A stretch of DNA of 64,000 nucleotides, from positions 2,542,001 through 2,606,000 of the forward strand of contig NZ_CP159485.1 in assembly GCF_040515995.1 (NCBI RefSeq), given 5' to 3'. The stretch comes from Proteinivorax hydrogeniformans. Lineage in GTDB: Bacteria; Bacillota; Proteinivoracia; Proteinivoracales; Proteinivoracaceae. The position numbers and the translations under genes were made by a program. Below the pieces are notes generated by a model, which was not told the DNA's origin, searched no databases, and was given only the letters and a program-made list of their open reading frames with translations. Below, piece after piece: positions 33,523 through 42,108 of this stretch (position 1 is its first letter; every line of letters starts with the position of its first letter).

Positions 33523-34206
33523 ATGAAAACAAAAACTAAGTACAGTGCCAAAGAAAAATATCAGATTATACAGGAATACAAAAATGGAAACAGCAACAAA
33601 AGTAGTATTGCTTACAAGTATAATATCAATAGGGGAACTATAAGTGACTGGTTAACTAAGTATTCAAGCCATGGTATAGAAGGATTAAGAAATTCTAAAA
33701 AGATTAATAAATACCCTAAAAAAGTTAAGGAACAGGCCATTAAGGACTACCTGACAAACGATTATACTCTAAGATCTTTAGCAAAAAAATATGGAATTTC
33801 TGATCATAGTGTTTTACGCAAGTGGATAAAAAAGTATAATGGACATAGAAAATCAAATTCAGTAACGGAAATGGAAGGGATGGATTACTCTATGTCTAAA
33901 AGAAAGTCTGTTGCAGATAAAGTTAAAGTAGTTGAGTTTTGCATTAAAAATGATTGTAACTACAAACTTGCTGCTAAAACCTATGAAGTATCTTACCAGC
34001 AAGTATATCAGTGGGTTAAAAAATACAAATCTGGGAAACAAGATGCTTTAAAAGATGGGCGTGGTAGAAAAAAAAGCGAAGAAGAGTTAACACCTACAGA
34101 AAAAGCAAAACTTGAAATTCAGAGAATAGAAAGAGAAAACGAAAAGTTGCGAGCGGAGAATGCTTACTTAAAAAAGCTGAAAGCTTTAGAAAGGTGGGAT
34201 CTTTAA
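33523..34206 (+). CDS. IS150-type transposase OrfA (helix-turn-helix protein)
   Basis: 227 residues with two HTH_28/IS150-type helix-turn-helix modules (about 8-55 and 128-175; SIAYKYNINRGTISDWLTKY, AAKTYEVSYQQVYQWVKKY), a middle RSLAKKYGISDHSVLRKWIKKY module and a C-terminal leucine-zipper-like stretch IERENEKLRAENAYLKKLKAL. It binds the IS ends and dimerises. A GGGGG ribosome site lies upstream. The in-frame heptamer A AAA AAG at 34170-34176 should permit -1 frameshifting to make the OrfAB transposase. Confidence 0.95.
   Translation: MKTKTKYSAKEKYQIIQEYKNGNSNKSSIAYKYNINRGTISDWLTKYSSHGIEGLRNSKKINKYPKKVKEQAIKDYLTNDYTLRSLAKKYGISDHSVLRKWIKKYNGHRKSNSVTEMEGMDYSMSKRKSVADKVKVVEFCIKNDCNYKLAAKTYEVSYQQVYQWVKKYKSGKQDALKDGRGRKKSEEELTPTEKAKLEIQRIERENEKLRAENAYLKKLKALERWDL
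34170..34176 (+). other. -1 programmed frameshift heptamer A AAA AAG
   Basis: In the orfA frame the codons AAA AAG are preceded by A, giving a classical X XXY YYZ slippery site. A -1 slip continues as AESFRKVGSLNK into orfB without a stop. This is the standard route to the active transposase in IS150 relatives. Confidence 0.85.
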
Positions 34207-35093
34207 ACAAAGTAAAACAAGAGAAGAAATATATTATTATTAAAGAATTGCATGAAGAACAAAGTTTTCCAATTACATTGCTATGTGAGGTTGCTGGTGT
34301 TAACCGCTCAGCCTATTATAAATGGGCAGATAGGAAAAAACCGGATTTAGAAATAGAAAACGAAAAAATTATGAAAGATTTGATTACCCTATACAGTGAA
34401 TTTAATGGTGTTTATGGTTATAGAAGGCTAAAATTGTACTTAGACCGTATATATCAAAAGAAGATAAACCATAAAAGAGTTCATCGACTAATGAAAATTG
34501 CAGGTCTAAAATCAATTATCCCAACAAAAAAGAAGAACTACGGCAAGTCTAAGCCACAACATGTAACGGAAAACATATTAAAGCGTAACTTTAAAGCAGA
34601 TAAGGTAAATGAAAAATGGGTAACAGATATTACAGAGTTTAAATATGGCAACAACAAAGCTTATTTAAGTGCTATTTTAGACTTGTACGATAACTCCATT
34701 GTTTCATATGTTATAAGCCACTCTAATAATAATCAGCTAGTATTTCAGACCTTAGATAACGCTTTGTTAAAATCACCTGGAGCGACTCCTTTACTCCATA
34801 GTGACCGTGGTTTCCAGTATACCTCCAATGGATTTAAACAAAAAATAAAGGCTGCAAATATAACACAGAGTATGTCAAGAGCAGGAAACTGCCTTGATAA
34901 TGCACCAATAGAAAGTTTTTTTGGTAAGCTAAAGGTCGAAAAGTATTACTTAGAGGGCAACTATCAAACATTTAAAGAGTTAAAAGATGCAATAGACGAG
35001 TATATCCACTTCTATAACCATACCAGGCTACAGAAAAAGCTGAGCGGATTAAGCCCAATAGAATATCGATACCAATATCAGTTAACAGCTTAA
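34194..35093 (+). CDS. IS150-type transposase OrfB (DDE integrase)
   Basis: 299 residues in the -1 frame relative to OrfA, overlapping it by 13 nt. It has an HTH_21 segment (YSEFNGVYGYRRLKLYLDR, NHKRVHRLMKIAGL) and an rve integrase core with the DDE residues in WVTDITEF, LLHSDRGFQYTS and the glutamate of NAPIESFFGKLKVE, ending HTRLQKKLSGLSPIEYR. It is expected to be made mainly as the OrfAB fusion. The GTG start may give a separate OrfB at low level. Confidence 0.96.
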   Translation: MGSLNKVKQEKKYIIIKELHEEQSFPITLLCEVAGVNRSAYYKWADRKKPDLEIENEKIMKDLITLYSEFNGVYGYRRLKLYLDRIYQKKINHKRVHRLMKIAGLKSIIPTKKKNYGKSKPQHVTENILKRNFKADKVNEKWVTDITEFKYGNNKAYLSAILDLYDNSIVSYVISHSNNNQLVFQTLDNALLKSPGATPLLHSDRGFQYTSNGFKQKIKAANITQSMSRAGNCLDNAPIESFFGKLKVEKYYLEGNYQTFKELKDAIDEYIHFYNHTRLQKKLSGLSPIEYRYQYQLTA

Positions 35094-35136
35094 GTTTTTT
35101 ATTATTTCCATTGTCTACTTGACAGGGGGCAGGTCA

Positions 35137-35359
35137 TCACATCTAGTTTCAATTGTCTAGATCTTAGACCAAGCAGAGTGAGCAAGTATCGACGTTTTCG
35201 TGGCAAATTAATGTTTTGACTTTGGGTAAAACCACAGACCAAGATTCTTCGGCAAGCCTCAGAATGACAACCTTAATGGTAGCAAGAAAAGTAAGTGGAC
35301 AATAAAATGTCGCCCCTACGGATACAGCGGTTGTTTGGTTTTTGTCATTTCGACCCGCC
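35137..35359. repeat. Right part of repeat D and repeat fragments
   Basis: After the TCA duplication, repeat D resumes (CATCTAGTTTCAATTGTCTAG... to about 35225), matching the uninterrupted copy at 36430-36517. Then come half of repeat A (AAGATTCTTCGGCAAGCCTC, 35231-35270) and a TCGCCCCTACGG fragment. No gene was seen. Confidence 0.7.
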
Positions 35360-35485
35360 CAGACAGCTTAGAAGTGCTCAAATCCGCGGCGCAAAAAAAA
35401 TGTCCAGGACGGGCGCGTATTAGTAATACGTAACCGGTCTGGACATTTTTTGCAACAACGAAGATAGGTGCTTATAAGCTGTCTG
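35360..35485 (-). terminator. Repeat C1: structured terminator element after the SleB-type gene
   Basis: The outer arms CAGACAGCTTA and TAAGCTGTCTG enclose an inner stem AAAAAATGTCCAG/CTGGACATTTTTT with loop GCGCGTATTAGTAATACGTA. A T run exists on both strands. It sits 1 nt beyond the stop of the leftward hydrolase gene. Four related copies occur in the window. Confidence 0.8.
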
Positions 35486-35486
35486 G

Positions 35487-36017
35487 TTAAGCATAGAAAC
35501 TGTGATTGTCAATTTTAACAACAAACTCCCTCTCTTTAAAAAAATTGGGCAAGCCTACCTTAGCCTCATTTAAGAAGAAGTAAGTCCCCTTTGGCACCGC
35601 CCAGTTTCCTTGTAGCGCTTCTTTTACTGCTTTTTTGCACTCTCCGTTAGGTTCTACTTTAAAATATCTTCCGTTTAATATTGGTTCAAATTGACCTTTT
35701 TGGAATATCACTTCTTTTACAGTATTTGGGAAAAGGTCACTTTCCACTCTGCTTATTATTACGTTGGCAACGGCGACTTTTCCTTTAAAACATTCTCCTT
35801 CTGCTTCTGCCATGACCATTTTGGCAATCATGTCTATATCGTTGCCATCTAACTTTAGCTTTTCTATAAGATTTTCGGGTTTCTTTTTCTCCTTTTTGGG
35901 TTTGGGCTCTTTTTTAGTGATTTCTTTTTTTACTTTTGTTTCTTTGCTTTTTGTATTTGGAATTTTATCAGCTTTGTGCAGTTTTTTGAGTACACTTTTT
36001 AACCCCATAGTATTCAT
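35487..36017 (-). CDS. SleB-type cell wall hydrolase
   Basis: 176 residues. The C-terminal about 115 residues are a Hydrolase_2/SleB domain: DIDMIAKMVMAEAEGECFKGKVAVANVIISRVESDLFP with the catalytic Glu, then FQKGQFEPI and GTYFFLNEA. The N-terminal about 55 residues are a Lys/Pro-rich linker (KKEITKKEPKPKKEKKKPE) with no signal peptide. SleB-like lytic transglycosylases act on spore cortex; the absence of an export signal leaves open a role in the mother cell. GGAGG ribosome site. It is monocistronic between repeat regions and ends 1 nt before repeat C1. Confidence 0.88.
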   Translation of the reverse strand: MNTMGLKSVLKKLHKADKIPNTKSKETKVKKEITKKEPKPKKEKKKPENLIEKLKLDGNDIDMIAKMVMAEAEGECFKGKVAVANVIISRVESDLFPNTVKEVIFQKGQFEPILNGRYFKVEPNGECKKAVKEALQGNWAVPKGTYFFLNEAKVGLPNFFKEREFVVKIDNHSFYA

Positions 36018-37069
36018 AGTCTATCCTCCTTTTCACTTATTTTAGTACCATAGTAGTCAGCAAAAGGAAAGATGCTACTTAATCAGGTTGGGTTGTACAT
36101 TTTACGTTAAGAGATGGTTTTAAACCATGTGTCTGCAGGATGTCTTTTAGTACATGATTGCTCTGTTTGGCTAGATTACATCCCTTTCCCTAGATGATTT
36201 ACATAGGTTTAATAATTCAAAAAAGGGCGATAATGATTATTTAGCTATAGGATTATATAGAGGAAGTTAGAAATATATATCAACCCTCTAAACCATTATT
36301 GGCCGCGAAAACGTATAAATTAGCTACATGCTGGGTCGGTAAGAGTATGATTAAACTTTAACTGTAAATGATTTATGTAGGAACATCAAAAGACGGTTGA
36401 TGCTTTTAATCTTTACAGACCCAGCATCACATCTAGTTTCAATTGTCTAGATCTTAGACCAAGCAGAATAAGCAACTATCGACGTTTTCGTGGCAAATTA
36501 ATGTTTTGACTTTGGCAGTTTTGGATTAACTCTTCTAGCTCATCTTTTAATCTATTAAATTCTAATGCTTTTCTATTGCCACAAAAGCGTATAAGTCTGC
36601 TTCATGCTAGTCACCAAGAGCATGAAAGATTTAACTGACTTAACATTTAAACCTTATTGGCCGCTAAAACGTATAAATTAGCTACATGCTGGGTCGCAGT
36701 TCCCTTTCCAAATTAGCTACATGCTGGGTCGGTAAGAATATGTCTAGCTATTTAATTACTTTAAATGATTTATGTGTTTTACATAGAGCAAAGTTTTTAA
36801 AAAATGCCAGCTGGTGAATCTCTTACATTGGAAGTTGGAAAAAGCTTAAGTGCGGGTGATGGCAGCGGTTGTTTGAGGTTTGTCATTCTGAACGTAGTGA
36901 AGAATCTATGGTTTTTCTTGTGTGTAAAACCATAGACCAAGATTCTTCGGCAAGCCTCAGAATGACAACCTTAATGGCAGCAAGAAAAGTAAGTGGGCGA
37001 CCAAAGGTCGCCCCTACGGGGGAGCGAGTGATACAACGATTGTTTAGGTTTTTGTCATTTCGACCCGCC
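36018..37069. repeat. Gene-free kilobase of dispersed repeats (D2, D3, A3 and fragments)
   Basis: The first 270 bp hold only the hydrolase promoter and nondescript AT-rich DNA. A full repeat D copy spans about 36293-36517 and includes the empty IS target CCCAGCATCACATCTAG. A degenerate D start lies near 36578. A third copy at about 36650-36800 repeats ATTAGCTACATGCTGGGTCG twice. Repeat A is complete at 36882-36968, followed by GGGCGACCAAAGGTCGCCCC. A short leftward coding-like fragment (about 36518-36585, NRLKDELEELIQNC) may be a gene remnant. Confidence 0.7.
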
Positions 37070-37194
37070 CAGACAGCTTAGAAGTGCTCAGATCCGAGGC
37101 GCAAAAAAAGTCCAGGACGGGCGCGTATTAGTAATACGTAACCGGTCTGGACATTTTTTTGCAACAAAGGAGATGAGTGCTTATAAGCTGTCTG
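37070..37194 (-). terminator. Repeat C2: structured terminator overlapping the asparaginase 3' end
   Basis: Nearly identical to C1, with the same left flank (GTCATTTCGACCCGCC) and the same loop GCGCGTATTAGTAATACGTA. Its right arm supplies the last codons of the leftward asparaginase gene (…GAC AGC TTA TAA). Confidence 0.8.
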
Positions 37195-38209
37195 ACTTTT
37201 CTAAGTTGAAGGTAGGTTTAATCAACCCCACAACATCATCTCTGTGGTTTTTGTTTTCTTTTATGTGATAATCTTTTAGCTCTTTTAGCTGCTCTTCATC
37301 TAAGGCTCCTAGCTGCTTTAGGGTTTCCACTACTGCTGCTTGTCTGCCTCTTGGCATTCCGTCTTCCATTTTTACTGCTATGCCTCGTTTTTGGTCTCTA
37401 ATTCCTACGCAGTAAACACCTTCTGCTCCTGCTTTTGCTACTAGGTTTCCCTTTCCTACCCGCATTAGGTCGGTGCAGAAGCGTTCTGTTCCTCCTACCA
37501 TGTCTGGGTGTTCTACCATGGCATCTGCTATTGTTTGGATGACATTTTCTTCTACTGTATCATTTGCTTTTGGATCCGCTAGATAGCTATAGGCTAGCGC
37601 CCAATTATAGATAGGCATACCATAAACTGGTACTCCACAGCCATCTATTCCAATAGCTATATCTTCTTTGGGATATTTGCAAAATTCTGCGGCAACTTGT
37701 AGAAGTTCTTGCTGCAACGGATGCTTTAGCGATGTATAGTCATCACTAGCTATGTCGTAGTCCCTTTTTTTGCAAAGGACTAACATTCCTGAATGTTTTC
37801 CGGAGCAGTTACAGTGTACTTTAGTTGCATCTTTTTTAGCATCCTGTAGCTTAAGTGCCGACTCTTTGTGTAACGGAGGGTGAGAGCCACAGTCTAATTT
37901 TTCCTCTGTCAATCTAAGCTTTTCTAATACGGAGAACACTCCTTCTGTGTGGATCTCCTCCCCGGAATGAGATGAACAAAATAGAGCAAGCTCTCTTTTG
38001 GTAATTCCATACTCATCCATAGCTCCACTTGCAACAATTGGTATGGCTTGTACAGGTTTGGCTGATGAGCGCCAGTAGCTAACCATTTGAGGGTCTCCCA
38101 CTGAGTATTCAAGCTGGCCTTTACTATTTACAACTGCAATATTACCCCGGTGCTGACTTTCTACTATAGTTCCTCTTGTAACTTGTACTAAAACGTTTCT
38201 ATTTCCCAT
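37181..38209 (-). CDS. Asparaginase II-type protein (PF06089-like)
   Basis: 342 residues of the thermolabile L-asparaginase II family. Motifs are YWRSSAKPVQAIPIV (about 46-60, the catalytic Ser-Lys region), CSSHSGEEIH, CNCSGKHSGML, the GIDGCGVPVYGMP block and HPDMVGGTERFCTDLM. Such enzymes hydrolyse Asn to Asp and ammonia and would feed amino-acid fermentation. GGGAGG ribosome site. The final residues KSDSL are encoded by repeat C2, so the natural C-terminus has been replaced or fixed by that element. A glutamine-amidotransferase-like hydrolase lies immediately upstream. Confidence 0.9.
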   Translation of the reverse strand: MGNRNVLVQVTRGTIVESQHRGNIAVVNSKGQLEYSVGDPQMVSYWRSSAKPVQAIPIVASGAMDEYGITKRELALFCSSHSGEEIHTEGVFSVLEKLRLTEEKLDCGSHPPLHKESALKLQDAKKDATKVHCNCSGKHSGMLVLCKKRDYDIASDDYTSLKHPLQQELLQVAAEFCKYPKEDIAIGIDGCGVPVYGMPIYNWALAYSYLADPKANDTVEENVIQTIADAMVEHPDMVGGTERFCTDLMRVGKGNLVAKAGAEGVYCVGIRDQKRGIAVKMEDGMPRGRQAAVVETLKQLGALDEEQLKELKDYHIKENKNHRDDVVGLIKPTFNLEKSDSL

Positions 38210-38226
38210 GTTTTTATATTCCTCCC

Positions 38227-38925
38227 TTAACAGTTTGAAACTAACCAGTTAAATAATAGTATGTTTTCTTCTGTATTTTTCCATAGATTTTCTGGGTGCC
38301 ATTGTACTCCTAAGATCTGTTTTTCTTTGTGTTCTACTCCCTCTACTAGCCCATCCTTGCTACGGCAGTTAACGATTAGGTCTTTGCCGAGTTTATCTAC
38401 AGCTTGGTGGTGAAAGGAGTTAGTATAAATAGTATCTTTGTCCACTATGCTGTATAGCAAGCTATCCCTTACTATCTCAACAGAGTGACTTGCATAACTA
38501 CGGGTCCCCTTTTGACTATGCCCTATCCATTTTTTACAGTGGGAGGACAAGTCTTGTATAATCGTACCACCTAGTACGATATTTATTACCTGCAGACCAC
38601 GGCAAATACCTAGTATTGGTTTTTGGGTTCTCATAAATTCCTTTGTTAAGGTCAGCTCTAGGTTGTCCCTTAATGGGTCTACTAAACCCATATTTTCCAC
38701 AGGCTCCTGACCAAATGATAGGGGGTTAACATCGTCTCCGCCAGAAAGCAAAAGGCCATCTAGCTGATTAACCAAAGCTAACACCTGTTTTTGTGGTAGT
38801 GAAGAAGGAATTAGCACTGGTACTGCACCGCATTGACTAATAGCTGAACAGTAATCATCCCCTAGCCAATGGACATTTCTTTGATAATCATACACCGCAG
38901 TAACTCCTATTAACGGACTTTTCAT
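38227..38925 (-). CDS. Class I glutamine amidotransferase-like hydrolase (PuuD/peptidase C26 family)
   Basis: About 232 residues starting MKSPLIGVTAVYDYQR, with GAGAGGAG as ribosome site. It shows DGLLLSGGDDVNPLSFGQEP, the nucleophile elbow PILGICRGLQVINIVLGG with the catalytic Cys, and the His-Glu pair in GVQWHPENL. The family includes gamma-glutamyl-GABA hydrolase and related gamma-glutamyl amidases. It lies 17 nt upstream of the asparaginase gene, which suggests joint amide catabolism. The exact substrate is unknown. Confidence 0.92.
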   Translation of the reverse strand: MKSPLIGVTAVYDYQRNVHWLGDDYCSAISQCGAVPVLIPSSLPQKQVLALVNQLDGLLLSGGDDVNPLSFGQEPVENMGLVDPLRDNLELTLTKEFMRTQKPILGICRGLQVINIVLGGTIIQDLSSHCKKWIGHSQKGTRSYASHSVEIVRDSLLYSIVDKDTIYTNSFHHQAVDKLGKDLIVNCRSKDGLVEGVEHKEKQILGVQWHPENLWKNTEENILLFNWLVSNC

Positions 38926-39098
38926 AACAAACACTCCTCTCAAAAGTATCTGTTTACAATCCCTAGAGCGTCTTTAACTAGAATTTACTTTTATGTTTTT
39001 GTACTCTAATTGTATATTCTATAAATTATAAAAAAGTTCCTTTATAGTAACATAAAATTAATAAGTAAGCTGTTTGTAACTTATTTTAGACAGCAAAA

Positions 39099-39117
39099 AA
39101 GACGGCTTAACCGTCTT
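39099..39117 (-). terminator. Terminator of the alr-mazEF unit
   Basis: AAGACGG/CCGTCTT with a 5-nt loop is followed on the reverse strand by T6. It is a few bases beyond the mazF stop. Confidence 0.85.
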
Positions 39118-39124
39118 CTTAACA

Positions 39125-39475
39125 TCAATCTAAATTTAATAACCCCAAGCTTACTTGTATAGCTCCGTCCACTTTTACCATCATTTCATTACCTAAGTGC
39201 GCGACCTTTTCATTTAGGCGTTGCTTATCGATAGTACGAAGTTGTTCTAGCAGAATAACTGATTTTTTTTCCAACCCAAATTCAACCCCTACCTCAACAT
39301 GTGTAGGAAGTTTAGCTTTACTAATTTGTGAAGTTATTGCAGCTACAATAACTGTAGGGCTGTACTTATTTCCAACATCATTTTGAATGATTAGTACAGG
39401 CCTTATTCCCCCCTGCTCAGAACCAACTACGGGACTTAAATCGGCATAATATACGTCTCCCCGTTTAACAGCCAT
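39125..39475 (-). CDS. mazF: MazF/EndoA-family mRNA endoribonuclease toxin
   Basis: 116 residues, the same length as Bacillus Endo[50 protein letters not shown] is the full MazF/PemK core, including the conserved Arg of GGIRPV and the Thr of AAITS. It cleaves mRNA at short sequence motifs when freed from its antitoxin. The start is taken just after the antitoxin stop; an earlier in-frame ATG lies within the antitoxin. The alr-mazE-mazF order is common in Firmicutes chromosomes and suggests a resident rather than a mobile module. Confidence 0.95.
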   Translation of the reverse strand: MAVKRGDVYYADLSPVVGSEQGGIRPVLIIQNDVGNKYSPTVIVAAITSQISKAKLPTHVEVGVEFGLEKKSVILLEQLRTIDKQRLNEKVAHLGNEMMVKVDGAIQVSLGLLNLD

Positions 39476-39480
39476 TTTTA

Positions 39481-39741
39481 TTACGCCCCGCAAACCATCT
39501 TTTCAGCTTCGTTTTCTGCATCAAAAGCTTCATTTGCCAAAGACAAGTTAATCTCTGACATCTCAAGGTATCCCCTTTGAAGCTTATCACGAAGTTGTCT
39601 TCTTTGCCTTTCGCAAATATAAAGTTTAACTGCTTCTCTAATAAGCTGGCTCCGATCTAAGTTTTCTTTGCCCACTAGAGCATCAAGTTCTTGAAGCAAG
39701 TTATCAGGAACACTTACTACTATTTCACGTGTTTCTGCCAT
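39481..39741 (-). CDS. Ribbon-helix-helix antitoxin (EndoAI/MazE-like)
   Basis: 86 residues beginning [22 protein letters not shown], placed after a strong AGGAGGTGCC site; a longer upstream frame lacks one. The N-terminal RHH/CopG fold (about 5-50) includes [16 protein letters not shown]. The C-terminal acidic tail ([14 protein letters not shown]) is the likely toxin-binding segment. It neutralises the MazF encoded next and probably represses its own operon. It lies about 100 nt downstream of alr. Confidence 0.92.
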   Translation of the reverse strand: MAETREIVVSVPDNLLQELDALVGKENLDRSQLIREAVKLYICERQRRQLRDKLQRGYLEMSEINLSLANEAFDAENEAEKMVCGA

Positions 39742-39841
39742 GCAGGCACCTCCTGTAACAATCAACTTTCCTCTATACAATATACACATATAGAAGTAAT
39801 TATACATATAAATAGTAACTAATGCAATAAAAATAGGGGGG

Positions 39842-40942
39842 TTAGTTCTTGTAAATTCTTGGAACTCGTTTAGAGATTGAGCATACTACCTCGTAGTTAA
39901 TAGTATTTACCATTTTTGCTATAGTATCCACGCTGATACAGTTTTCTGACAGGCCACCGATTACTGTTACTTCTTCACCTACACAAACATCATCAATTTC
40001 GCTAACGTCTACCATAATGTAGTCCATACAAACTGTTCCTAATACAGGAGCTTTATGACCTTTTATTTCCACCCAGGCTTTGTTAGATAGAGATCTATAG
40101 TAGCCATCGGCATAGCCGATAGGTAAGGTGGCTATTTTAGTTGCTTTAGAGGTTTTATAGGTTAGGCCATAGCTAATGGGGGCCCCTTGCTCAACTTCTT
40201 TAATTGAAGCAACCTCTGTCTTTATTGTCATAGCGGGTTTTAGGTTCACTTTACCCTTTTGATGCTCAGAAGGGTAAAGCCCGTACAACACTATCCCTAG
40301 ACGGATCATGTTACACGGCATGCAACTAAGCTTTTCAATTACTCCTGCACTATTAGATATGTGTTTAATTGGGATTTTATACGGCAAATTTTCTACAAGC
40401 TGCAAGAATCTCTGTCTTTGGGTTTGTGGATATTCACTTGTTGTATCATCGGCGTTAGAAAAGTGGGTAAATATACCTTCTACCCGAATATTTTCAAGCT
40501 CCTTTAGCCTTAGCAAAAAGTCTTTAGCCTTATGCCACGGCACCCCTAGACGATGCATGCCTGTATCAATCTTTACATGAACGGGCAAAGGTGTTTTGGC
40601 TCTTTTATTTAGCTCTTTGGCTATTTTAAAGTCATAAATTGTAGCTGTAAGCTTATATTTAATCAAAGCTTCTACGCTAGAAATAGGCACAAAACCCAGT
40701 ATCAGTATCGGCTCTTTAATGTTATTTTTTCTTAGCTCTATCGCTTCTTCAACGGTTGCCACTGCCAAGTCTGTAGCTTTTGCTTTAATAGCAGCCTGTG
40801 CAACCTCTACACTTCCATGACCGTATCCGTCGGCTTTTACCACCGCCATAACTCTAGTATCAGGTCCCAAATCCTTTGTAAGCTCTTTTACGTTGTGACG
40901 GATATTTTGTAAACTAATTTCAGCATAGGTTGGTCTATACAA
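39842..40942 (-). CDS. alr: Alanine racemase
   Basis: A 366-residue PLP enzyme interconverting L- and D-Ala for peptidoglycan and, in spore-formers, spore germination control. The PLP lysine lies in VVKADGYGHG (about 33-42). FTHFSNADD, NSAGVIE and MIRLGIVLYGLYPS are also seen; the second catalytic base lies in ISYGLTYKT, followed by IGYADGY and the C-terminal CMDYIMVDV. It starts with TTG after GGAGGTGC. It follows the AEC transporter and precedes mazEF. A GerS-like lipoprotein gene lies two genes upstream. Confidence 0.97.
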   Translation of the reverse strand: MYRPTYAEISLQNIRHNVKELTKDLGPDTRVMAVVKADGYGHGSVEVAQAAIKAKATDLAVATVEEAIELRKNNIKEPILILGFVPISSVEALIKYKLTATIYDFKIAKELNKRAKTPLPVHVKIDTGMHRLGVPWHKAKDFLLRLKELENIRVEGIFTHFSNADDTTSEYPQTQRQRFLQLVENLPYKIPIKHISNSAGVIEKLSCMPCNMIRLGIVLYGLYPSEHQKGKVNLKPAMTIKTEVASIKEVEQGAPISYGLTYKTSKATKIATLPIGYADGYYRSLSNKAWVEIKGHKAPVLGTVCMDYIMVDVSEIDDVCVGEEVTVIGGLSENCISVDTIAKMVNTINYEVVCSISKRVPRIYKN

Positions 40943-41052
40943 TAAAAAAGCACCTCCTATTTATCTACTATTTGCATTTTGCAGAATCTTTTACAATTAA
41001 TAAGATAATTCGTCATATTTTCAATTTTTCCTTCTTATTTGACTAAATTATC

Positions 41053-41937
41053 CTAAAATAATGCAAATAGTATCCAGAGAAGGGCTATGCTCAATACGAT
41101 GCTAACGTTAACTGCAGCACCAGCTAGAGAAGTGTCATGTTTGAATTCTATGCTATAAGGTATTACTGACATAGCCACAGGAAGCACAAAAACAACTAGT
41201 AGCACCTGACCGAGCAAAAGGGAGCCAGGAAAAAATAGAAATAGCGTTACTCCCATAGTTAGGCCCACTGCATATCTTACGCCCACAAGTTTCCAAACAG
41301 ACTTTACTTTTAGTTTGCTAAAGTCTAAGTAAAATCCTATTAAAAGCATCACCAAACCACCGTTAGCTGCTGCCAACGGTGTCAAGATATCTTGTATAAG
41401 CTGGGGGAGTTGAAGATTTGAAACTGCTATTAGCAAGGCTATCAGATAGCTTTGCAGAGGTATAAATGTTGCTAGCTTTTTAACAGTCGCTGATAAGTTC
41501 CAATCACCTATACGGGACATAGACCCTGCTAAGTAATAGCTTAGCCCAAATACTATTATGGCGTTTCCTATATCAAACATAATTAAATAACTAAGCCCTT
41601 CAGCACCCCACATTCTTTCTATAAACGGGTAGGCAAATTGCCCGATGTTAAAACCTAGTAGGCTTATAGCTAAAACAGGCTTAGTGTTGTTACTTTGACA
41701 ATAAAGTAGCTTTGCTATACCAAACATAATAAGACCATGTACAACAGCAATTTTTGTTATTAATAGGTGAGTAATTGTTATGCTCACCGTCGACATAGAG
41801 GTTATAACTAAGGCAGGTAAAGTTATATTTAAGATTATTCTTGATAATGTAGCTCCTGCATTTTCTGGCAGTCTTTTTTTCATGCAAAAACCGATTAAGA
41901 TTATAAATATTAAAGGTAAAAAAATTTCTCCAGCCAT
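41053..41937 (-). CDS. AEC-family (auxin efflux carrier-type) transporter
   Basis: About 294 residues and ten hydrophobic helices arranged as two halves. FCMKKRLPENAGATLSRIILNITLPALVITSMS is the typical N-terminal AEC pattern, with its discontinuous helix containing NITLPA. The second half has LTPLAAANGGLVMLLIGFYLDF. These secondary carriers move organic or amino acids; the substrate is unknown. I start at MAGEIFLP, since GGGAG overlaps the earlier ATG. It is about 110 nt upstream of alr and may be transcribed with it. Confidence 0.88.
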   Translation of the reverse strand: MAGEIFLPLIFIILIGFCMKKRLPENAGATLSRIILNITLPALVITSMSTVSITITHLLITKIAVVHGLIMFGIAKLLYCQSNNTKPVLAISLLGFNIGQFAYPFIERMWGAEGLSYLIMFDIGNAIIVFGLSYYLAGSMSRIGDWNLSATVKKLATFIPLQSYLIALLIAVSNLQLPQLIQDILTPLAAANGGLVMLLIGFYLDFSKLKVKSVWKLVGVRYAVGLTMGVTLFLFFPGSLLLGQVLLVVFVLPVAMSVIPYSIEFKHDTSLAGAAVNVSIVLSIALLWILFALF

Positions 41938-41969
41938 TAACTCCATCTCCCTAATGATTATTTATCGCA

Positions 41970-42032
41970 GGTTAACTAACAATCAGTGGGGGATAAGAAA
42001 ACCCCACTGATCGGAGTTTCACTTTATTTTAT
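41970..42032 (-). repeat. Isolated copy of repeat F
   Basis: On the reverse strand it reads AAAGTGAAACTCCGATCAGT, then a GGGG..CCCC hairpin and CACTGATTGTTAGTTAACC. This matches the start of the units tandemly repeated at 61.2-61.7 kb. It lies between the AEC transporter and lipoprotein genes. Confidence 0.7.
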
Positions 42033-42078
42033 TGTATCGCAGAGTTGGGCTGGAGGGAAGGCCTTGTTAATATTAGAA

Positions 42079-42108
42079 AAACCAGAAACTCCTTAGAGTT
42101 TCTGGTTT
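42079..42108 (-). terminator. Terminator of the lipoprotein gene
   Basis: AAACCAGAAACTC and GAGTTTCTGGTTT form a perfect stem around 4 nt, overlapping the stop codon. Confidence 0.85.

Larger units (their letters stand above)
33461..35136 (+). mobile_element. IS3-family (IS150-like) insertion sequence, complete
   Basis: A 1676-bp element bounded by 25-bp imperfect terminal inverted repeats (33461-33485 and 35112-35136, 19 of 25 matching, both beginning TGA and ending AAGTAGACA). It is flanked by the 3-bp duplication TCA (33458-33460 and 35137-35139). The unoccupied target, with one TCA, survives in a second repeat-D copy near 36422-36436, which proves the boundaries. It carries orfA and orfB with a -1 slippery site. 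Both frames are open, so it may be active. Confidence 0.95.

Noticed and set aside
33523-35093. IS read as a degraded element
   Set aside because: Both frames, the slip site, the terminal repeats and the target duplication are intact.
36518-36585. Coding-like fragment NRLKDELEELIQNC on the reverse strand
   Set aside because: Looks like the end of a helical gene, but there is no start or complete frame; could be a remnant joined to repeat D. Mentioned only as a possible relic.
39125-39741. Toxin-antitoxin pair as evidence of a mobile island
   Set aside because: The alr-mazEF arrangement is a standard chromosomal context in Firmicutes and no other mobility genes flank it.
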